Assembly: GCA_035771175.1 (NCBI GenBank)
Contig: CM069606.1
Location: 28,725,816 to 28,789,815 of the forward strand
DNA: 64,000 nucleotides
Origin: Paratinospora sagittata
Lineage: Eukaryota; Streptophyta; Magnoliopsida; Ranunculales; Menispermaceae
Reading direction: 5' to 3'
A program made the translations under genes and the position numbers. Shown in pieces: positions 45,653-59,010 of this stretch (position 1 is its first letter; each line of letters opens with the position of its first letter). The notes under the pieces were generated by a model. The model was not told where the DNA came from. It did not search any database and saw nothing but the letters and a program-made list of their open reading frames with translations.

Positions 45653-47156
45653 CATCCCGAGCAAAGAGAAAAATAAAAGTTGAACAAACAGACTCTTCAC
45701 ATATTCCAAAATGAACAAGGGTTTGATTTGCAAAAATGGATTCTCATGATCTCAAAGATGGCATACATCTCATACAACAGAACTCAAGGAAAACTTTGAA
45801 AGTTTAAACTTATTGTCTAGAATTTCAACCTACAAAACCATGCCTTCTTTTCTATCCTCATTGAAAAATAAGCAAAGAAATCATTCACATGACCACTCAT
45901 AAATCATATAGAAAAATGCAAGCAAGATAGAGACATGATCTCAACAAAACGAAACATGAACTTCACATGCTTGCTTTTAACAATTCTCTCCACTAATGTA
46001 GGTCTCACACCAATTAAGATCAATAGGACTTTATTAAGCTTGTAAAGTAAGGCCAAGGATAAGGGTATAACAACAAGGATAAAATGAAGCTCAATACACC
46101 CAAAACCTCTTTGATACATAACACTTTTACACATCTTATGCCTTACGAAATAAGCCAAACCCAACACATTATCCAAAAATGGATTTTTTTTATTATGTTT
46201 TATTTTTTTTAACATTTTCATTCACATTGCCTCCCAAAATACCCCCAAACTTATTCATTTCACTCATGGATGAAGAAAAATATTTTCTTTCCATTTTTCA
46301 GTCTTTTTCATTCTTCATTTTTCTTTTTTTCTTATTTTTTTTCCACTTATTTTGAACCATTTTGAATCTTTTTTCATCACCTTCACATATCATTTTCATT
46401 CCATAGCACTTGTACAAATAATTTCCCATAAAAAATAACCCAACCCATTACAAATCACATTTTCAAAAAGATTTAAGGGTGCAAGGGTGAAAACAGGGGA
46501 AATTCAATAAAAGGCTTTGGCTAATCATTTTAGGTGACAATAAACAGAATATAAGGCTCAAGTAGGATGACTAGGGGCAATACAACAATTGGGTAGGCGT
46601 TTTTGGCTCAATCTATCCAAAAATGGCCTAAATATCTCTATCATGGTGTGATTCCTAGGATTTTGCCTCAAGAAAAGATCAAGCAAGTTCTAGAGTTCAG
46701 TTTAAACATGAGATCTAAAGATACTTAACTTGCATAATCTGGATTTAAACAAACAAATGAAACTCAAGATCCTAATTTCATGCTCAAACGTCAATGAGAA
46801 TGTCCAATAAACATGGCAAGGTAGATCAAGCACACAGACTTAAGAGTACAATCTAGTTTTTCGAGAGTTATACCAAAAAAACGAGTGTTAATCCTATCAT
46901 AGATCATCCATACAAGACCAATATCAAATCAAAGCTCATAATGGAATATGAAATTATTCATTGGTCAAAATTCATGAAAAACAAAAAAAATTTCCAAACT
47001 TCCACTAAAGACACCAAGAATTTAAACTCCCCCCAAACTTAAAGTATGCATTTTCCTCAATGCAAAAACATCCACAAAAATAGTTAAAAGGAAAAGAGGT
47101 AAAGGTACGCCCCTAGTCTCGAATTAATGAAGACTTCATGCGTTGACTGAACTGCT
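45653..47156 (-). mobile_element. F 3' non-coding region
   Basis: About 1.5 kb of AT-rich sequence between ORF2 and the polypurine tract. It contains T- and A-rich runs and the gagg/tgcc blocks that also occur in G (42120-42180). No ORF is supported. Confidence 0.55.
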
Positions 47157-48249
47157 TCAGTCATCGTCTTCGTCCTCATCATCCTCATCTTCTTCACTTG
47201 AGTCATCATCTTGTGCAGGGAATATTGGAGATTTTGGGAATTGCCGCGGAAAGGGAGTGGTGAGATTAACAAACTGTTGTAACACAACATTGTATTGAAT
47301 TTGGTAGTCGATGAATCGATTGGTCTTGTCCATACAATGCTCAAGACGAGACAATCGTTTATCCAAAGAGGGTTGCTGGTCCTGAGTTGGTTGAGAAGAA
47401 GAGGGGCCCCTCACTTGGTGTCCTGGTCTCATCTTTATATCGACTAAAATTGGCAGAATCGATAATGCCTTTGGGATATAAAAGCTCTTCATCCGGTCGC
47501 CAAATCACCCCGGCATTTTGGCACAATGCACATATAAGTGAAGGATGCGTAAAGCCCCTTGTTGTTGACGGATTGATGTTGTTTACAATTGAATTTGCAA
47601 TTACGTTCTCCACATCAATGGATTTCTCGAAAATGATGGCATAAAGCAAAATTGCCCCATCTTTAGTCACATCGGATAAGTGGTTGACGGACAGTAACTT
47701 ACCACATAAGAAGTTGAGCCATGCCTTACTCAGCCGTGTCAATCCCTTTCGAGGGAATGAAGAAGGGAGTCCCATACTGAGCTTCCATATTGTTCCTTCG
47801 CGACACAAGGTAGATATGATCTCGTTTGTATCGATTCCTTCATTTAAATAAGTAGAATAACCATCATTATCAATATTCGTCAATCCATAGTAGGCATTGA
47901 TGGTAGATCGATCAAAAGACACCATGTGGCCCCTCACAAACACCTTGTAATCATCACATTCTCGAGCATTTGCATAGAATTCTCAAACTACGAGAATAAC
48001 AGCAAGGGCCAGTTGACTCACAAATGTTTGCCACTGTCTAGCAGCAATTACTGCCGCAATTTCAGGAATGTGTACCTCAGATGCATTCATACCCCTTTCC
48101 TGTACAAGGCTTCTCCTCACCATTGATTTCTTATAATGTTTCTTCGTTTCAGCACTAATAAACCTTTGTGAATCAAAGGAAGGAGTAGAAGAGGAAGAGG
48201 GTTGAGCAGAAGAAGATGTTTCCCGCACTCTCTTTGTTTTCGGTGCCAT
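47157..48249 (-). pseudogene. F ORF2: putative plant transposon protein in env position
   Basis: This ORF occupies the place where Athila elements carry an env-like gene. It opens at 48249 with MAPKTKRVRETSSS. A single TGA at 47983 interrupts what would be REFYAN (seen as VV-stop-EFYANAREC), consistent with CGA to TGA. The domain continues with VFVRGHMVSFDRSTINAYYG, AWLNFLCGKLLSV, and LLYAIIFEKSIDVENVI, the putative plant transposon protein pattern. A frameshift near 47440 leads to a helical stretch (LDKRLSRLEHCMDKTNRF) and an extremely acidic tail rich in Asp and Glu ending at 47157. No signal peptide or membrane segment is seen, so it is not an ordinary envelope. Confidence 0.75.
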
Positions 48250-49510
48250 TGCTGCACTTGTTACGCCACTAAAAATCTAACACTAGGAATTAAATCCTAA
48301 CTACTTAATAAAAAACAACCACCCCTGTTGCCACCGTTTTCACCATTCCAAAGCCACAAAAAACAAATTCAACGTCCCAAATCCACTCTATTAGCATCAA
48401 TCTTCACTACAAATCTCAACAAAAACACCCAACTGTACACATTTCACAATGCCAAATAGTTTCATCCACACACAAAGTAGTGTGATCAACACTTCAGCTC
48501 AAAGCCGTTGCATCAATTTTTCACCAACAAGGAGTTATGAGGCAATGAACATGAAACTTTCCAGAAATGATGATTGTAGTCGAAGAAACACAAGAAAATC
48601 TCAAGAACCACTTACTATGAAGAAGATGTGCAAAAACCCAAAAGTTGGCGATGCCCTAGCTCGCCGACCTTGACTCACGCCCTCTCCTTGAGCAACGACG
48701 AAGGTGAAGTGAGAAAATGACGGAATAAAAGGTAAGAAAGGAAAAAAATAGCACTGATTTGTGGTGGAAATGAAGAAAATCGTCCTATAGAGGAAGGCTT
48801 TGGGGGGAGGGTTTGTAGAAATGACGAGGAAGAAGAAGAAACGGAAAAAAAAGAAGTTCCTTCTCCTTTTATTCTTTTTTTTCCCTTTTTTTTTTTTTTT
48901 GCAACCCGTGGCGCCTAGATAGTTTTTTTTTCAACCAAATTATTGTTTCCTTCCTTGTGCCTCTGATCTTTGTGATTTGACCTGAAGGAGATAACACAAG
49001 ATGCAAGTACTATAATATAATGACTAAAGATAAAAGAAACAGTTAGGTTACCTCCCAACAAGCGCTTGTTTATAGTTATTAGCTTGACTATCTCTTTTCT
49101 TGCTCATGGTGGTTCATAGCTGAAAAACATCTCATCCTTTCGATTGGCTTGGTCAAAACATTGCCCCTTTTTACGACATTTAGCACATGCTTCCACAAAG
49201 ATCTCCGCATCTTCAAACAATGTAGGCCAATCATCACCATTTATAAGGACCTTTAAATCCTTGTTGCACTAAAATATTTGCCACAACATGAAGCATGACA
49301 ACCATGAAAAATCTCTAGTACTCATTTTTCAAACAAACTTTGTATGGTAGCTAGATTTTTGCCTCCTTGAAAAAACAAAGGATCATCCCATTACTAAAAT
49401 TTGTCATCAAGAAAAATTTGTTGCTTCTCCACATGGAATGTTTTTTCTTGCAACACATCATTCCATGGAGAGTTCAAAGGTACAAAAGCTACACTTTTCA
49501 TATCATCAAA
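48250..49510 (-). other. F region between protease and ORF2
   Basis: Non-coding or degenerate. It contains the phrase ataactataaacaagcg on the minus strand near 49060-49080 (gcgcttgttgggagg), and a T-rich stretch (48866-48900). It marks where pol would lie; no RT or integrase motif was found in any frame. Confidence 0.5.
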
Positions 49511-52024
49511 CTAAACTTTAGAAGCTTCATCAATCAAACTCACAAATGGCAATTCAACATGCTTTCTCTCCTCAATTTTCACTGATTGTTCAGAATTTGG
49601 TTGAACCATGTCTTTCTCCAAAGGTTCGCTTGAACTCATCACCATCATGCTCTCTTGAACATTGCTTTCCACCTCATCAACTCTATGGCATGAGCTCTTC
49701 TTTTCTTGGAGCTTTTGAGTCTTGTATATATTGAACTTGACTTCTTCATCATTCACTCTCAATGTGAGTACACCTCCCTCAACATCTATCAAGGCTCTCC
49801 CCGTGGCTAGAAATGGCCTCCAAAAAATGAGTAGTAGCTCTTCGTCCTCCTCCATGTCCAACACCACAAAGTCCATGGGAAATATAAACCTATCCACTTT
49901 GGCTAGCACATCTTCAATAATGCCCCATGGATATGTGATTGAACGGTCGGCTAATTGAAGGGATATAGTGGTGGGTTTCACCTCTCCTAGTCCAAGCTTC
50001 CTGAAAATAGCCAAGGGCATCAAATTAATACTTGCGCCAAGATCACATAAGTCATTATCAAAAGAAGATGAGCCAATAACACAAGAAATAGAGAAACTCC
50101 CTGGATCTTTGAGCTTTTGTGGAAATTTTTTTTTCAAGATGGTGCTACATTTTTCATTTAGCTTGACAGTTTCAAATCCAACTAGTTGTCTCTTCCTCAT
50201 CATCACCTCCTTCATGAATTTAGCATAATTGGGCATTTGCTCTAAAGCATCTGCTAGAGGGATGTTGATGTGAATCTTCTTGAAGATATTCAAAAATTTA
50301 GCTAATTGATCTTCAAGCTTTTGTTTCACAAATCTTTGAGGATATGGAATGGGGGTTTTTAGGGTAGGCGGATTATCCAGGAATGTAATAAGACCTGGAA
50401 TAAAGTCCTCTTTCTTCGCCTCTTTCTCTTTTTCACTTGTAACCCCTTTGCCTTGTTGTGCCATATCCTTATGAACTTCTTTTTCAAACTCTTCTTGAGC
50501 TTGTGAAGACAATGGAATAGATGGTGAAAAAGAAAATGAACTTGGCTTGATCTTGCTCGGTAAAGGAGGACTATCAACTTCTTTTCTAGACCTTAATTTG
50601 ATAGCCATGCACCTCTTTTTTGGATTCACTTTTGTATTGCTTGGGAAGGATTTTTGTTGATTTTGTTGAGCACCAATGGCTGAGGCAATTTGTCCCATTT
50701 GAACTTCCAAGTTCTTGATAGAAGCATTCATGTTCCCCATTTGAGACTCCATATTGCTGACTTTGGACTCAGTTTTCTCAAATTTGCTTGATGTCTCACC
50801 CATGAACCTAACCAAGGCGTCTTCAAGTGGTACTTTCCTCTCTTGACTTTGATTATAAAACCCAGGCAGCGGTTGCAACACTTTTCTCGTATTGGCATAG
50901 GAGAAGTTCTCATGGTTTCTAATGCCAGGGGGTGTAGTGATTTGGAATTGGAGCACCCCTATAGTTGAATGGCTTGTTGCTTACAAACTGCACTTGTTCC
51001 TCATTCCCTTCATAGCCTTGATTTGCTATGCTCGCAGCAACAATAGACTCAATAGATGATGAAGACGAAGAACCTCCTTGAAGATTGGAAACCTTGTCAC
51101 TTAGATCCGCCATATGGTGTAACATGGTAGACATTTGGGCTGATAAAGCTGTTATATGATCCACTTCATGCAAACCAGCAACTTTATTCACCATAGGATT
51201 ATCCCTTGTGTTCTCATATGTGTTTGATGCCATCTCTTCAAGTAGCACATCGGCTTTAGTGGCTATCTTCCCCATAAGAGAACCACCTACTGCAGCATCA
51301 ACTAGAGTCCTTGTAGGCCCTATCATGGCATTGTAGAACATCTGAATTTGAAGCCAATCTTGATATCCATGTTGGGGACACCTCCTCAACAGTCCTTGAA
51401 TCTCTCCCAAGCTTCATATAATTACTTAGACTCTAACTGTTGAAATTTGCCTATTTCGGCTCTCAATTGGGCTATTCTAGCCGGTGCGAAGAACTTTTGA
51501 ATGGACTTATGTACCATCTCATGCCATGTGGTAATACTCCCCGGGGTTAAGCTGTGTAGCCAAGCTCTTGCTTTATCTCTCAAAGAGAATGGAAATAACC
51601 TCAATTTGATTTTCTCCTCACTTACACCATTGATCTTAACAGTATCACACATTTCCAAAAATGTGTTCATGTGTGCAGTCGGGTCTTCTTGTGGAGCTCC
51701 TCCAAATTGGTGTTGTTGTACCATGGTGATCAAAGAGGGCTTCAACTCAAAGTTCTTCGCATTGATCGGTAACCTTGCAATGCTCGAATAGTTGTTATTC
51801 ACTACCGGTCTAAAATATTCTCTCAAGGGCATCTGTTCATTTCCTTCTGCCATGGCTTGCTCTTCAATTCTTCTTTCCCTTCTTAACCTCCCAAGAGTTC
51901 TTTCAATTTCAGGGTCAAGAGGTACAAGTTCACCGCCTAAAGTCCTTCGCGTCAACCACTCTCTATCAAACAAGAAAAGAGAATAACAATTAGAAAATAA
52001 CAAATAAAAGGTAAACAATAACAA
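49511..52024 (-). pseudogene. gag-pro: F Gag-protease, Athila type
   Basis: Athila Gag assembles the particle and its protease cuts the polyprotein. From 52024 the minus strand gives LTRRTLGGELVPLDPEIER, then MVQQHQFGGAPQEDPTAHM and LFPFSLRDKARAWLHSL with ITTWHEM, all typical of Athila Gag. A TAA at 51422 and a one-base shift just after it interrupt the gene. It resumes with LLRRCPQHGYQDWLQIQMFY and, after another frame change near 50940, runs open to 49511. The last part carries the linker (LQPLPGFYNQ, MGQIASAIGAQQ) and the protease with DLGASINLMPLAIFRKLGLG. Conserved Asp-Leu-Gly-Ala-Ser is intact. Downstream pol is absent. Confidence 0.88.
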
Positions 52025-52097
52025 ATAAAAGAAATACCTTATTTAAGATCAAAACTAATTTGTAATGGTACTAATAACAGAAAAATTTGGCACTATC

Positions 52098-52119
52098 CCC
52101 GGCAACAGCGCCAAAAACT
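52098..52119 (-). promoter_or_regulatory. Primer binding site of F
   Basis: The minus strand reads TTTTTGGCGCTGTTGCCGGG next to the LTR end: the tRNA-Asp-like site of Athila elements. Confidence 0.85.
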
Positions 52120-53755
52120 TGATAGCGTAAATTTTAAATCGCAAGTGCACGATAATCAAGTTCTAGTAATCCCAAGGTGAGTTGGGTATCGTATCCATAG
52201 GGATAGTGAAATTTAACTATTAAGAATGCCCAAAACTACTAAAGTATTGATTTTATCTAGGCTAACAAAAATTGATGATTAATGTGCTGGAAAATAAAAC
52301 GGTTAAAATTAATACTAAACTAAACAATTAATTTGAGAATTGGTAGGAAAATCAATGAGTCTAATGCTCTTGAGTTTTGATGTCACTATGTGTCTCTTAT
52401 GATCTTCTAAAATTGTGTAATTGAATCAAATATATATTTATAAATCCTGAATCTATTTCTCATTTAAACCCCTCTCTTGAGTGATAACTTGAATATCTAC
52501 TCTCAATTTATTGATTCCCTCTCTCGAGTGATAAACCTTTAGATTAAAAGTGTTTTAGGTTCTATGATTCATTAAAATGGATTTCAAAGGGCTTTGTTGG
52601 TCTCTCGACTCATTACTCTACCCTAAGTCACAACTCCATTGATCCAATTTAATATCCCCTGTCTCGAGTGATAGATATTAAATCTATAATTAACCAAAAT
52701 GTGGCCAGCAATTTAGAAGCATTAAGCATGAGAGTTGTAAATAAACAAGATATTTTGATTCAAAAACACATAGACAAGAATTAGATCATAAGATTCACAC
52801 AGCTCAACCAAAACTCTAGATAATGAAATTAGCTCATTTTAAATTCATGAATACAAGAGAGGTGTCCAAGTAAGACATCATAAAATACAAGTTCTAATTG
52901 AACTAAAAGTAGAGAGAAAACCCCCCTTATTCTTGATCGTTGAACCTGCAACTCCTTCTCCTTTTCCTCCTTCTCTTGCTTCCCCCTTTCTCCTAATCTA
53001 ATCTATTCTATTCTAATCTAAGATAAAGTCTAAGATACCCTCTTAAAACCCTAAAATAAGCTTATATATGTGACCGTTCAAAAAGACTAAAAAGGACAAA
53101 ACAAGTGAAGAAAACTAAAAAGGGGGGTTTTGCATTAGCGCTGCCAAGGGCGCCATGGCGCTAATGCAGAACTATCGAGGCTGCGCCCAGAAGCCTTTTC
53201 TTCTTTTCTGCTTCTATGGACTTAGCCATATTCTGGCTCTTTTGGATATTTCTTTCTCCACCCTTTTTCACTTGAGTTTCACATAATCTCCGCCTCCTTT
53301 TTGGCTTCATCATTACCTCCTTTAAACTCTTTATTTTCCTACAAAACATTATCAAATTCACAAATAAGGGATCTACACAAATCAACACCAACTATATGCA
53401 AGTATAACAACTATATGCAATTATATGCAAGTATAAACTATATTAATCAATTAATATAAAACTATATGCAAGTATCTATGTATTAACATGTATAGTATGA
53501 GGGTATTAATATGAAAATGATGCAATTAACTTAAGGAAAAATACCTTAAAATCATGATTATTTACCTAAACTAGCCTAATGCACAATTCATGAAAATACC
53601 TAGAACTAACTTCTAAAATTCTTAAAAAAAACATCTAAATGAACTTAAAACACTAAATCTAAGCAATTAATGCTATTATATCTAAAAACTAGATAAATGC
53701 ACCTAAAAACCAATGAAATTAACATGTAAACTAACAACTAAAACTCAACTTATCA
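52120..53755 (-). mobile_element. F 5' LTR
   Basis: 1,636 bases, same termini as the 3' copy. It contains a short insertion relative to the left LTR near 53400 (an extra agtataacaactatatgc-type repeat). Confidence 0.9.
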
Positions 53756-53835
53756 ACACCTATCTTCCGAAAGCGCAATAAAAGACGAAGAGAAAGATAT
53801 AGAAAAATATGCAAGAGGGAGAAAGGGAGAACAAG

Positions 53836-53857
53836 AGGGAGAGAGAGAGAGAGAGAG
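53836..53857. repeat. (GA)n microsatellite
   Basis: About ten gaga units in the gypsy E LTR. Confidence 0.85.
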
Positions 53858-55364
53858 CGAGAGTGGCGAGGTAGAGTGAATGGGAAGGGCAAGGGGCCGG
53901 CCCCCATGGGGACGACCTTTTTTCTTGGGACCGCCCACTATAGGGGTCTATATTTTTTCGAGGGGGGCTTTTCTCACTTATTGAAATTATATCAATAAAG
54001 TTTTTAGGTGGTTAAGTTAGTTTTTACAGTAGAAAAAGTCGGGGTGTTACAATCTACCCTCCTTAAAAGAATTTCGCCCTCGAAATTTGATCAAGTAGTC
54101 GTTGGTGGCAAACTCCTATGTGTCCAAGTTGGCACATTCATCATTCTTTATGGTCTCCTAGTATTTTGGCTTTTGCTCATCCCTCTTGTGAAGAAAAGAT
54201 TCTAATTGCAACTTCTGAGTCCTGGGGAACTCCGTTGCAAGAATAGGTTGTGACCGTCATCTTCGAGACTGACCATGTCTCGTCTAACGCTGGAAGTCAA
54301 ACAATCTCCAGGTTGTCGGCCCAATATATCATAGTTAACGACTCTAATCCTTAACTAGGATTTCTGTCATGAGCGTTCGTCATGCCATTTCTTTTTGTCT
54401 GCGGGTATAGTGGTAATTTGTCATTAGCACTCATGATGTCATCATGTGAGAATGATTTTCTTTACCAACAGTCAGGTAAGGCTTTACGCCTAACCTTCTT
54501 TCCTAAAAGTTTTATATAAAGTGGAGTCCTAAGTCTCAATTCCTGTGTCATGGTGTTATGTGTTTGTTGGTATGGGTCAAATTCCTATCTCTTCTAGGTT
54601 GAGGGGTAGGAGTTTTGGCTTTTAGGTATATTTTGGTTTCTGATTGAATTCTGGTATTCCAATCCTTAAAATCAAATACGGATATTGGTTTGGATCATTT
54701 GAGAAAAATAACAATTTTGGTTACTGGACTCTAAAACAAGGTTTCAGTTCGAAATTTATTTGAAAAAAGTTCTCTCCAGTTTTGGATTGGTCCCAAGAAA
54801 ATTCGAATCATTGATCAGAGTACCTTTGTTTTTCACTTATTATCCTACATGATGCTTCATACATATGCAACAAACAAGTTCTGCAAACCATCTAAATACC
54901 TAAATTATAACCGATATCCTCTGCATTCGTTGCATCCCATACCACCTCGAATACAGTGATAACAGATATAACGTAGTTTCTGGATGATTCACCACACATG
55001 ATCTACAAGTCCTCCATTGATCCAGAATATTCCAGTTATTCTCTGCATTCGTTGTGTCCCATACCACCCCGAATATAGAGATAAAAGGGATATCAATGGT
55101 AATGAATGTCCCATCAAACATTCTATCCTAAAAGTTTTCACAATTACCATCAATTATGAAACCTCTTTTCCTTGAGACACATTTGTTTTCCAGATATGTC
55201 CAAGAGAGGGGTGAATTGGACACTTAGACAATTTAAAATTAATTACAATAGAAAAATTAAAGTGCAGAAATTAAACAAATATGCACAGTCAATTTATAGT
55301 GGTTAGACTACTTGCCTACGTCCACTACCTAACCTCCTCAGTTAGGATTTTAACATTGTCACTA

Positions 55365-55620
55365 AGGGGTTCTCTTACTTGTGAGAATCAAACTGTTACA
55401 CCTTTTCTCAACTTACAGGTGTGAGAACAACCATTACACTGCTTAGCTTATAGACGTGAGACCAACCTATCCCAACTTATGGGTATGAGACAAACCTAAG
55501 CTTTCTCAACTTACGGGTGTGAAAAGACCGTTTCTCAACTTACAAGTGTGAGAAGGCCATTTCTCAACTTACAGGTGTGAGAAGACCTTTTCTCAACTTG
55601 CGGGTGTGAGAAGACCTAAC
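55365..55620 (-). repeat. Leader hairpin array in solo LTR
   Basis: Seven or eight units of type ttctcaactta with gtgagaa repeat here. This is more than in A2, including a run of three nearly identical units at 55530-55620. Confidence 0.7.
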
Positions 55621-56279
55621 CTTATTGAATGAAAACTCAATAGTTTATCTAACTGTTGTTACAACCTTAATACAGTTTACAGGATATGAAATTAAGCACA
55701 ATTGTATCCTATGAACTATCTCTCAAATTTCTCTTTTAGCAAGAATGATATAAGATAAAACAATGCTGAAAATTTGAGTGAAAACAGTTCCAAATCTTAA
55801 ATGGATTTTCAGATAAAGATAGATATTTAGCTCAATAGGAAAATCATTTGAATACGTAAAGTCTCAAAGAAAAACTCTTTGAAAAACAAAGTGACTTAAA
55901 CGTTTTCTTAACCAGATGAAAATTCGACTAACTTTCAAAAAGTGTTTTTGCTCAGAGAATTTTCGGTGTCTTAACAGTTTGTTAAGTATCTGTATGTATA
56001 GAATTGTAGAGATGAAGTTGTTCATTTGAATTTGAATTTCAAATATGAACGTTTACTCACAACAACTAGAATATATCATGAAAATGGCAACTGCACATTT
56101 CATGAATATTCTGATTTTCTCCAAATACACGAATAAGGAAAGTTTTAGAAGACGTGGTTCGTGAATCAGAGAATATCAAATACAGAAAATTGATTTTGTA
56201 CGAAAAGTTGTTCTGAAAAGGTGGCTAAAAAGAATGTACATGTCAGAATAGTAAAAATATCATTTATGTCGTTTTGTTC

Positions 56280-56835
56280 CTTTAAGGGCACTTATAGAGC
56301 ATCAGTGTCCTACAGAACAATGAAGTGAGGGCACTTCTGAATCGTAAGCTTCCTGAATTTCTTTGACAATTAAACAACTTAAAACATGAGGGCGCTACTT
56401 CGCAGTTAATGTCCTTCTTTGTTTTAAAACATTGAACACACGAGGGTGCTACTTAAGAGTTAGCGTCCTGAAATTTAAAAACAGTTTTAAAACAATGTTG
56501 AGTATGCCGAAGGACAATAAGCATCCTGAGGGTTATTAAGTTGATTCTAAAGATGAGGGCGCTTCTACACAAGTAGTGTCCTGATAGTTTATTCAACTTA
56601 TAACTATCAATGTCCTTAAATATAGAAATCAATTAAAAACATAAAGAACTTCCAGCGAGCAGAAACTAAGTTAGCGTCCTGACATTCACAAAGGTTGATA
56701 AAAGAAAGGTCGCTACTTACAAGTAAGCGTCCTAATTAATCAGTTCATTTAAACCTTGAGGGTCCTAATATTTTATCAGCGTCCTGACTCATCAAGTTTA
56801 GGAGGGCGCTTCTAAAACATTAGCGTCCTGAAAGA
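56280..56835 (-). repeat. Paired-octamer array in solo LTR
   Basis: A good pair is aggtcgct at 56707-56714 facing agcgtcct at 56726-56733. Confidence 0.65.
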
Positions 56836-59010
56836 CTTTACAAAAGCGGTTTTTGATTTCTCGATTAAAGCTCGATAAAACATAATGTTTCCGGATTAAA
56901 TCAAATACTGTAGAAATCATAAGGTACGATTAGAATGTTACGATAAAAATAGGCAAACGATAAAATCTTGCTGAAAGTAAGTTGATTGATAGACTTTACA
57001 TTCTAAGTACTGACAGACTCGATACTTTACTTGAGATGATCAATAGGCTGGTGAGCACAGTTCCTTGATCTTGATTCTTGATAAATCTGAAACACTTGAC
57101 AAGATCATTAGATACACAGATTGGAGATATTTGGAATCATCAAAACATTTATGTCATGGGGCCTACTGAGATAACAACATTCATACCTTACCCAATGGGT
57201 CATGTGTGCTCTTAGGATGGAAAATTTGTAGGGCCCGAAGTTTAAAATGAAATCTCATCAACCATTTGATGGAAATCATCAAGAATTTATAGCATAGCAT
57301 AATAGTTAATCTAAGAGACTTAAAGTCCATCTTAAATATAAATGAGGGTATGACTGTGTAAGCAGTCATTTAATTTCGATCGATACGTTTGAATTTTCAA
57401 GTCACAGGGCACATCAATCGGTGGCTGATATTTCTCGAGCTCGGTTTCTTGAACCTTGACTATTTAGCGATGGCCTAATTCTGATGGCCCTTGAGCTTCA
57501 AGGTTTTGTATCTTATCTTGTGCCCACAAGCAGCTGAAATTTGCATAGCAATCATCGATTCAATACCTTGAGTTATGGATCTTATTCCATACCGTGACCC
57601 ATAATCAATTCTTCGGTGAGATCTAGTCATGCCTTTAAATGATGTATTTACTGATTCATTTGATTTCTCGATGAGCCATGTTTCCTTCCAGGCTCATTAT
57701 TCTAAGTAGACGTGTTCCTGTCGTTTTCCTTAAAACCTATTATCCTTAAAGTTTATTTCCCTTCCAAAATGTAAGGTATATTTTCATTAAGGTGTACTTG
57801 TCTAAATTGTTTATCCACCTCAATCTCGACTCATAAAGATTTTAGGGAAATAATTATCTTCTTTGCACTGACTAGTAGCTGATTTCTTGACAATTGAATA
57901 TTAAGCTAATGACTGTGTCAATCCATTCGTAGAGACTAAGCTTTTTTTTTTTTTTTTAAATTTTATCAACTCAACTTCATTTGTCTAATAAGGATTTCTA
58001 ACTATTGGATAATCCAATCTTCACAGTCACATACTAATTCGATTAGATGACCTTAACATAAACGTCATTACTTCCTTTATTCTAGGTTAATTTCCATAAC
58101 CTAAGATTTCATATAGTAAGTCTACAATCACCGGTTTAGAATAGACTAAGCTCGTAACAATCCCTCATCTTCGCACATTATAATCATTTGATCAAATTTG
58201 ATTATCCAACAACCAAAATAAACAAACCCAAAGTGATCATATTCTACTAATATCAAGTGATGCATTCTTTCAATCACCATATTACTAAAATAAAACCAGG
58301 TATGCTAATATTCATCAAGGACAATTTCTATAGCCATGATCACTCATCATATGAAATTTTAAGATAAAATAACTCAATGATATTAAAAATTTGTAAAATA
58401 CATCCTGATCTAGTCACACTCAGTCATCATATTCAAATAATTCAGTCTTATCAAAGTTTGCAAGTCTATCCTAATTTGATCATACGTGATATGACTAATA
58501 GACATATTATGCAACTATCTTGACGTTCGTGTGGCATTAAAGAAACCTCCATAAGTCATTATTTACATATACAATATCACGATTTTATTTATTTATTTAT
58601 TTTGAAAAGTCCCAAAAAGCCTTAAAGTCGAAAGTAATCAAGGAATGATCCTAGAATCTTGAGTCCTAATGTACATCTATTTATCAAGCTAGATTACTGG
58701 ACCTTGTAGTTCTCAAATAATCACTAACTCTTCAATTAATGATTAAAATACTTAATCTTACGAACCGATCCTTCATATTTTATAATATCTCATTGTTTTT
58801 TCAATAGTCTGGTTGTTACTATGATCACCATAAGTTATATTGAAAGATATTTAATCCTAATTAATGTCTAGTTAGATCTCTAGTTCACTATAATCATCCA
58901 ATCGCAATATCCAATTAAGGTCCAAACAAACCTTCAAAATGAAAATTTTCCTTGTATCTATTTTCAAGTTACCATGGGACAACCTTCATGCCACAAAAAT
59001 ATCACCTTCC

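Larger units (their letters stand above)
44047..53755 (-). mobile_element. Athila-type element F, nearly complete
   Basis: Both LTRs (44047-45627 and 52120-53755), a primer site, gag-protease, an ORF2 and a polypurine tract are present. Flanking acact (44042-44046) and acacc (53756-53760) form the target duplication with one change, and the gypsy E LTR continues across it. Reverse transcriptase, RNase H and integrase are absent: only about 1.2 kb separates the protease end from ORF2. It is therefore a non-autonomous derivative. The LTRs are clearly similar but differ at many positions, so the insertion is not recent. Confidence 0.9.
43288..54051 (-). mobile_element. Gypsy E, 3' LTR (interrupted by F)
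   Basis: On the minus strand it reads TGTAACACCCCG (54051) to CGGGGTGTGACA (43288), with inverted termini. The LTR pieces are 43288-44046 and 53761-54051, about 1,050 bases together. A purine tract follows at 54052. It resembles the gypsy D LTR (shared ggggtgagc and agctcagtg). Confidence 0.85.
55184..57176 (-). mobile_element. Solo LTR, A-family, inserted in gypsy E
   Basis: On the minus strand it starts TGTTATCTCAGTAGGCCCC and ends GGAAAACA. It is flanked by acatt on both sides (55179-55183 and 57177-57181). It has the octamer array, the conserved gtaaacgttcatat block and the leader array, in A-family order. Confidence 0.95.

Noticed and set aside
47157..47943. F ORF2 as a retroviral envelope gene because of its position.
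   Set aside because: No signal peptide, glycosylation-rich ectodomain or membrane segment; the sequence fits the putative plant transposon protein family.
53753..53938. Short minus-strand frame rich in Ser/Leu (53753-53938).
   Set aside because: It comes from the (GA)n tract in the gypsy E LTR.
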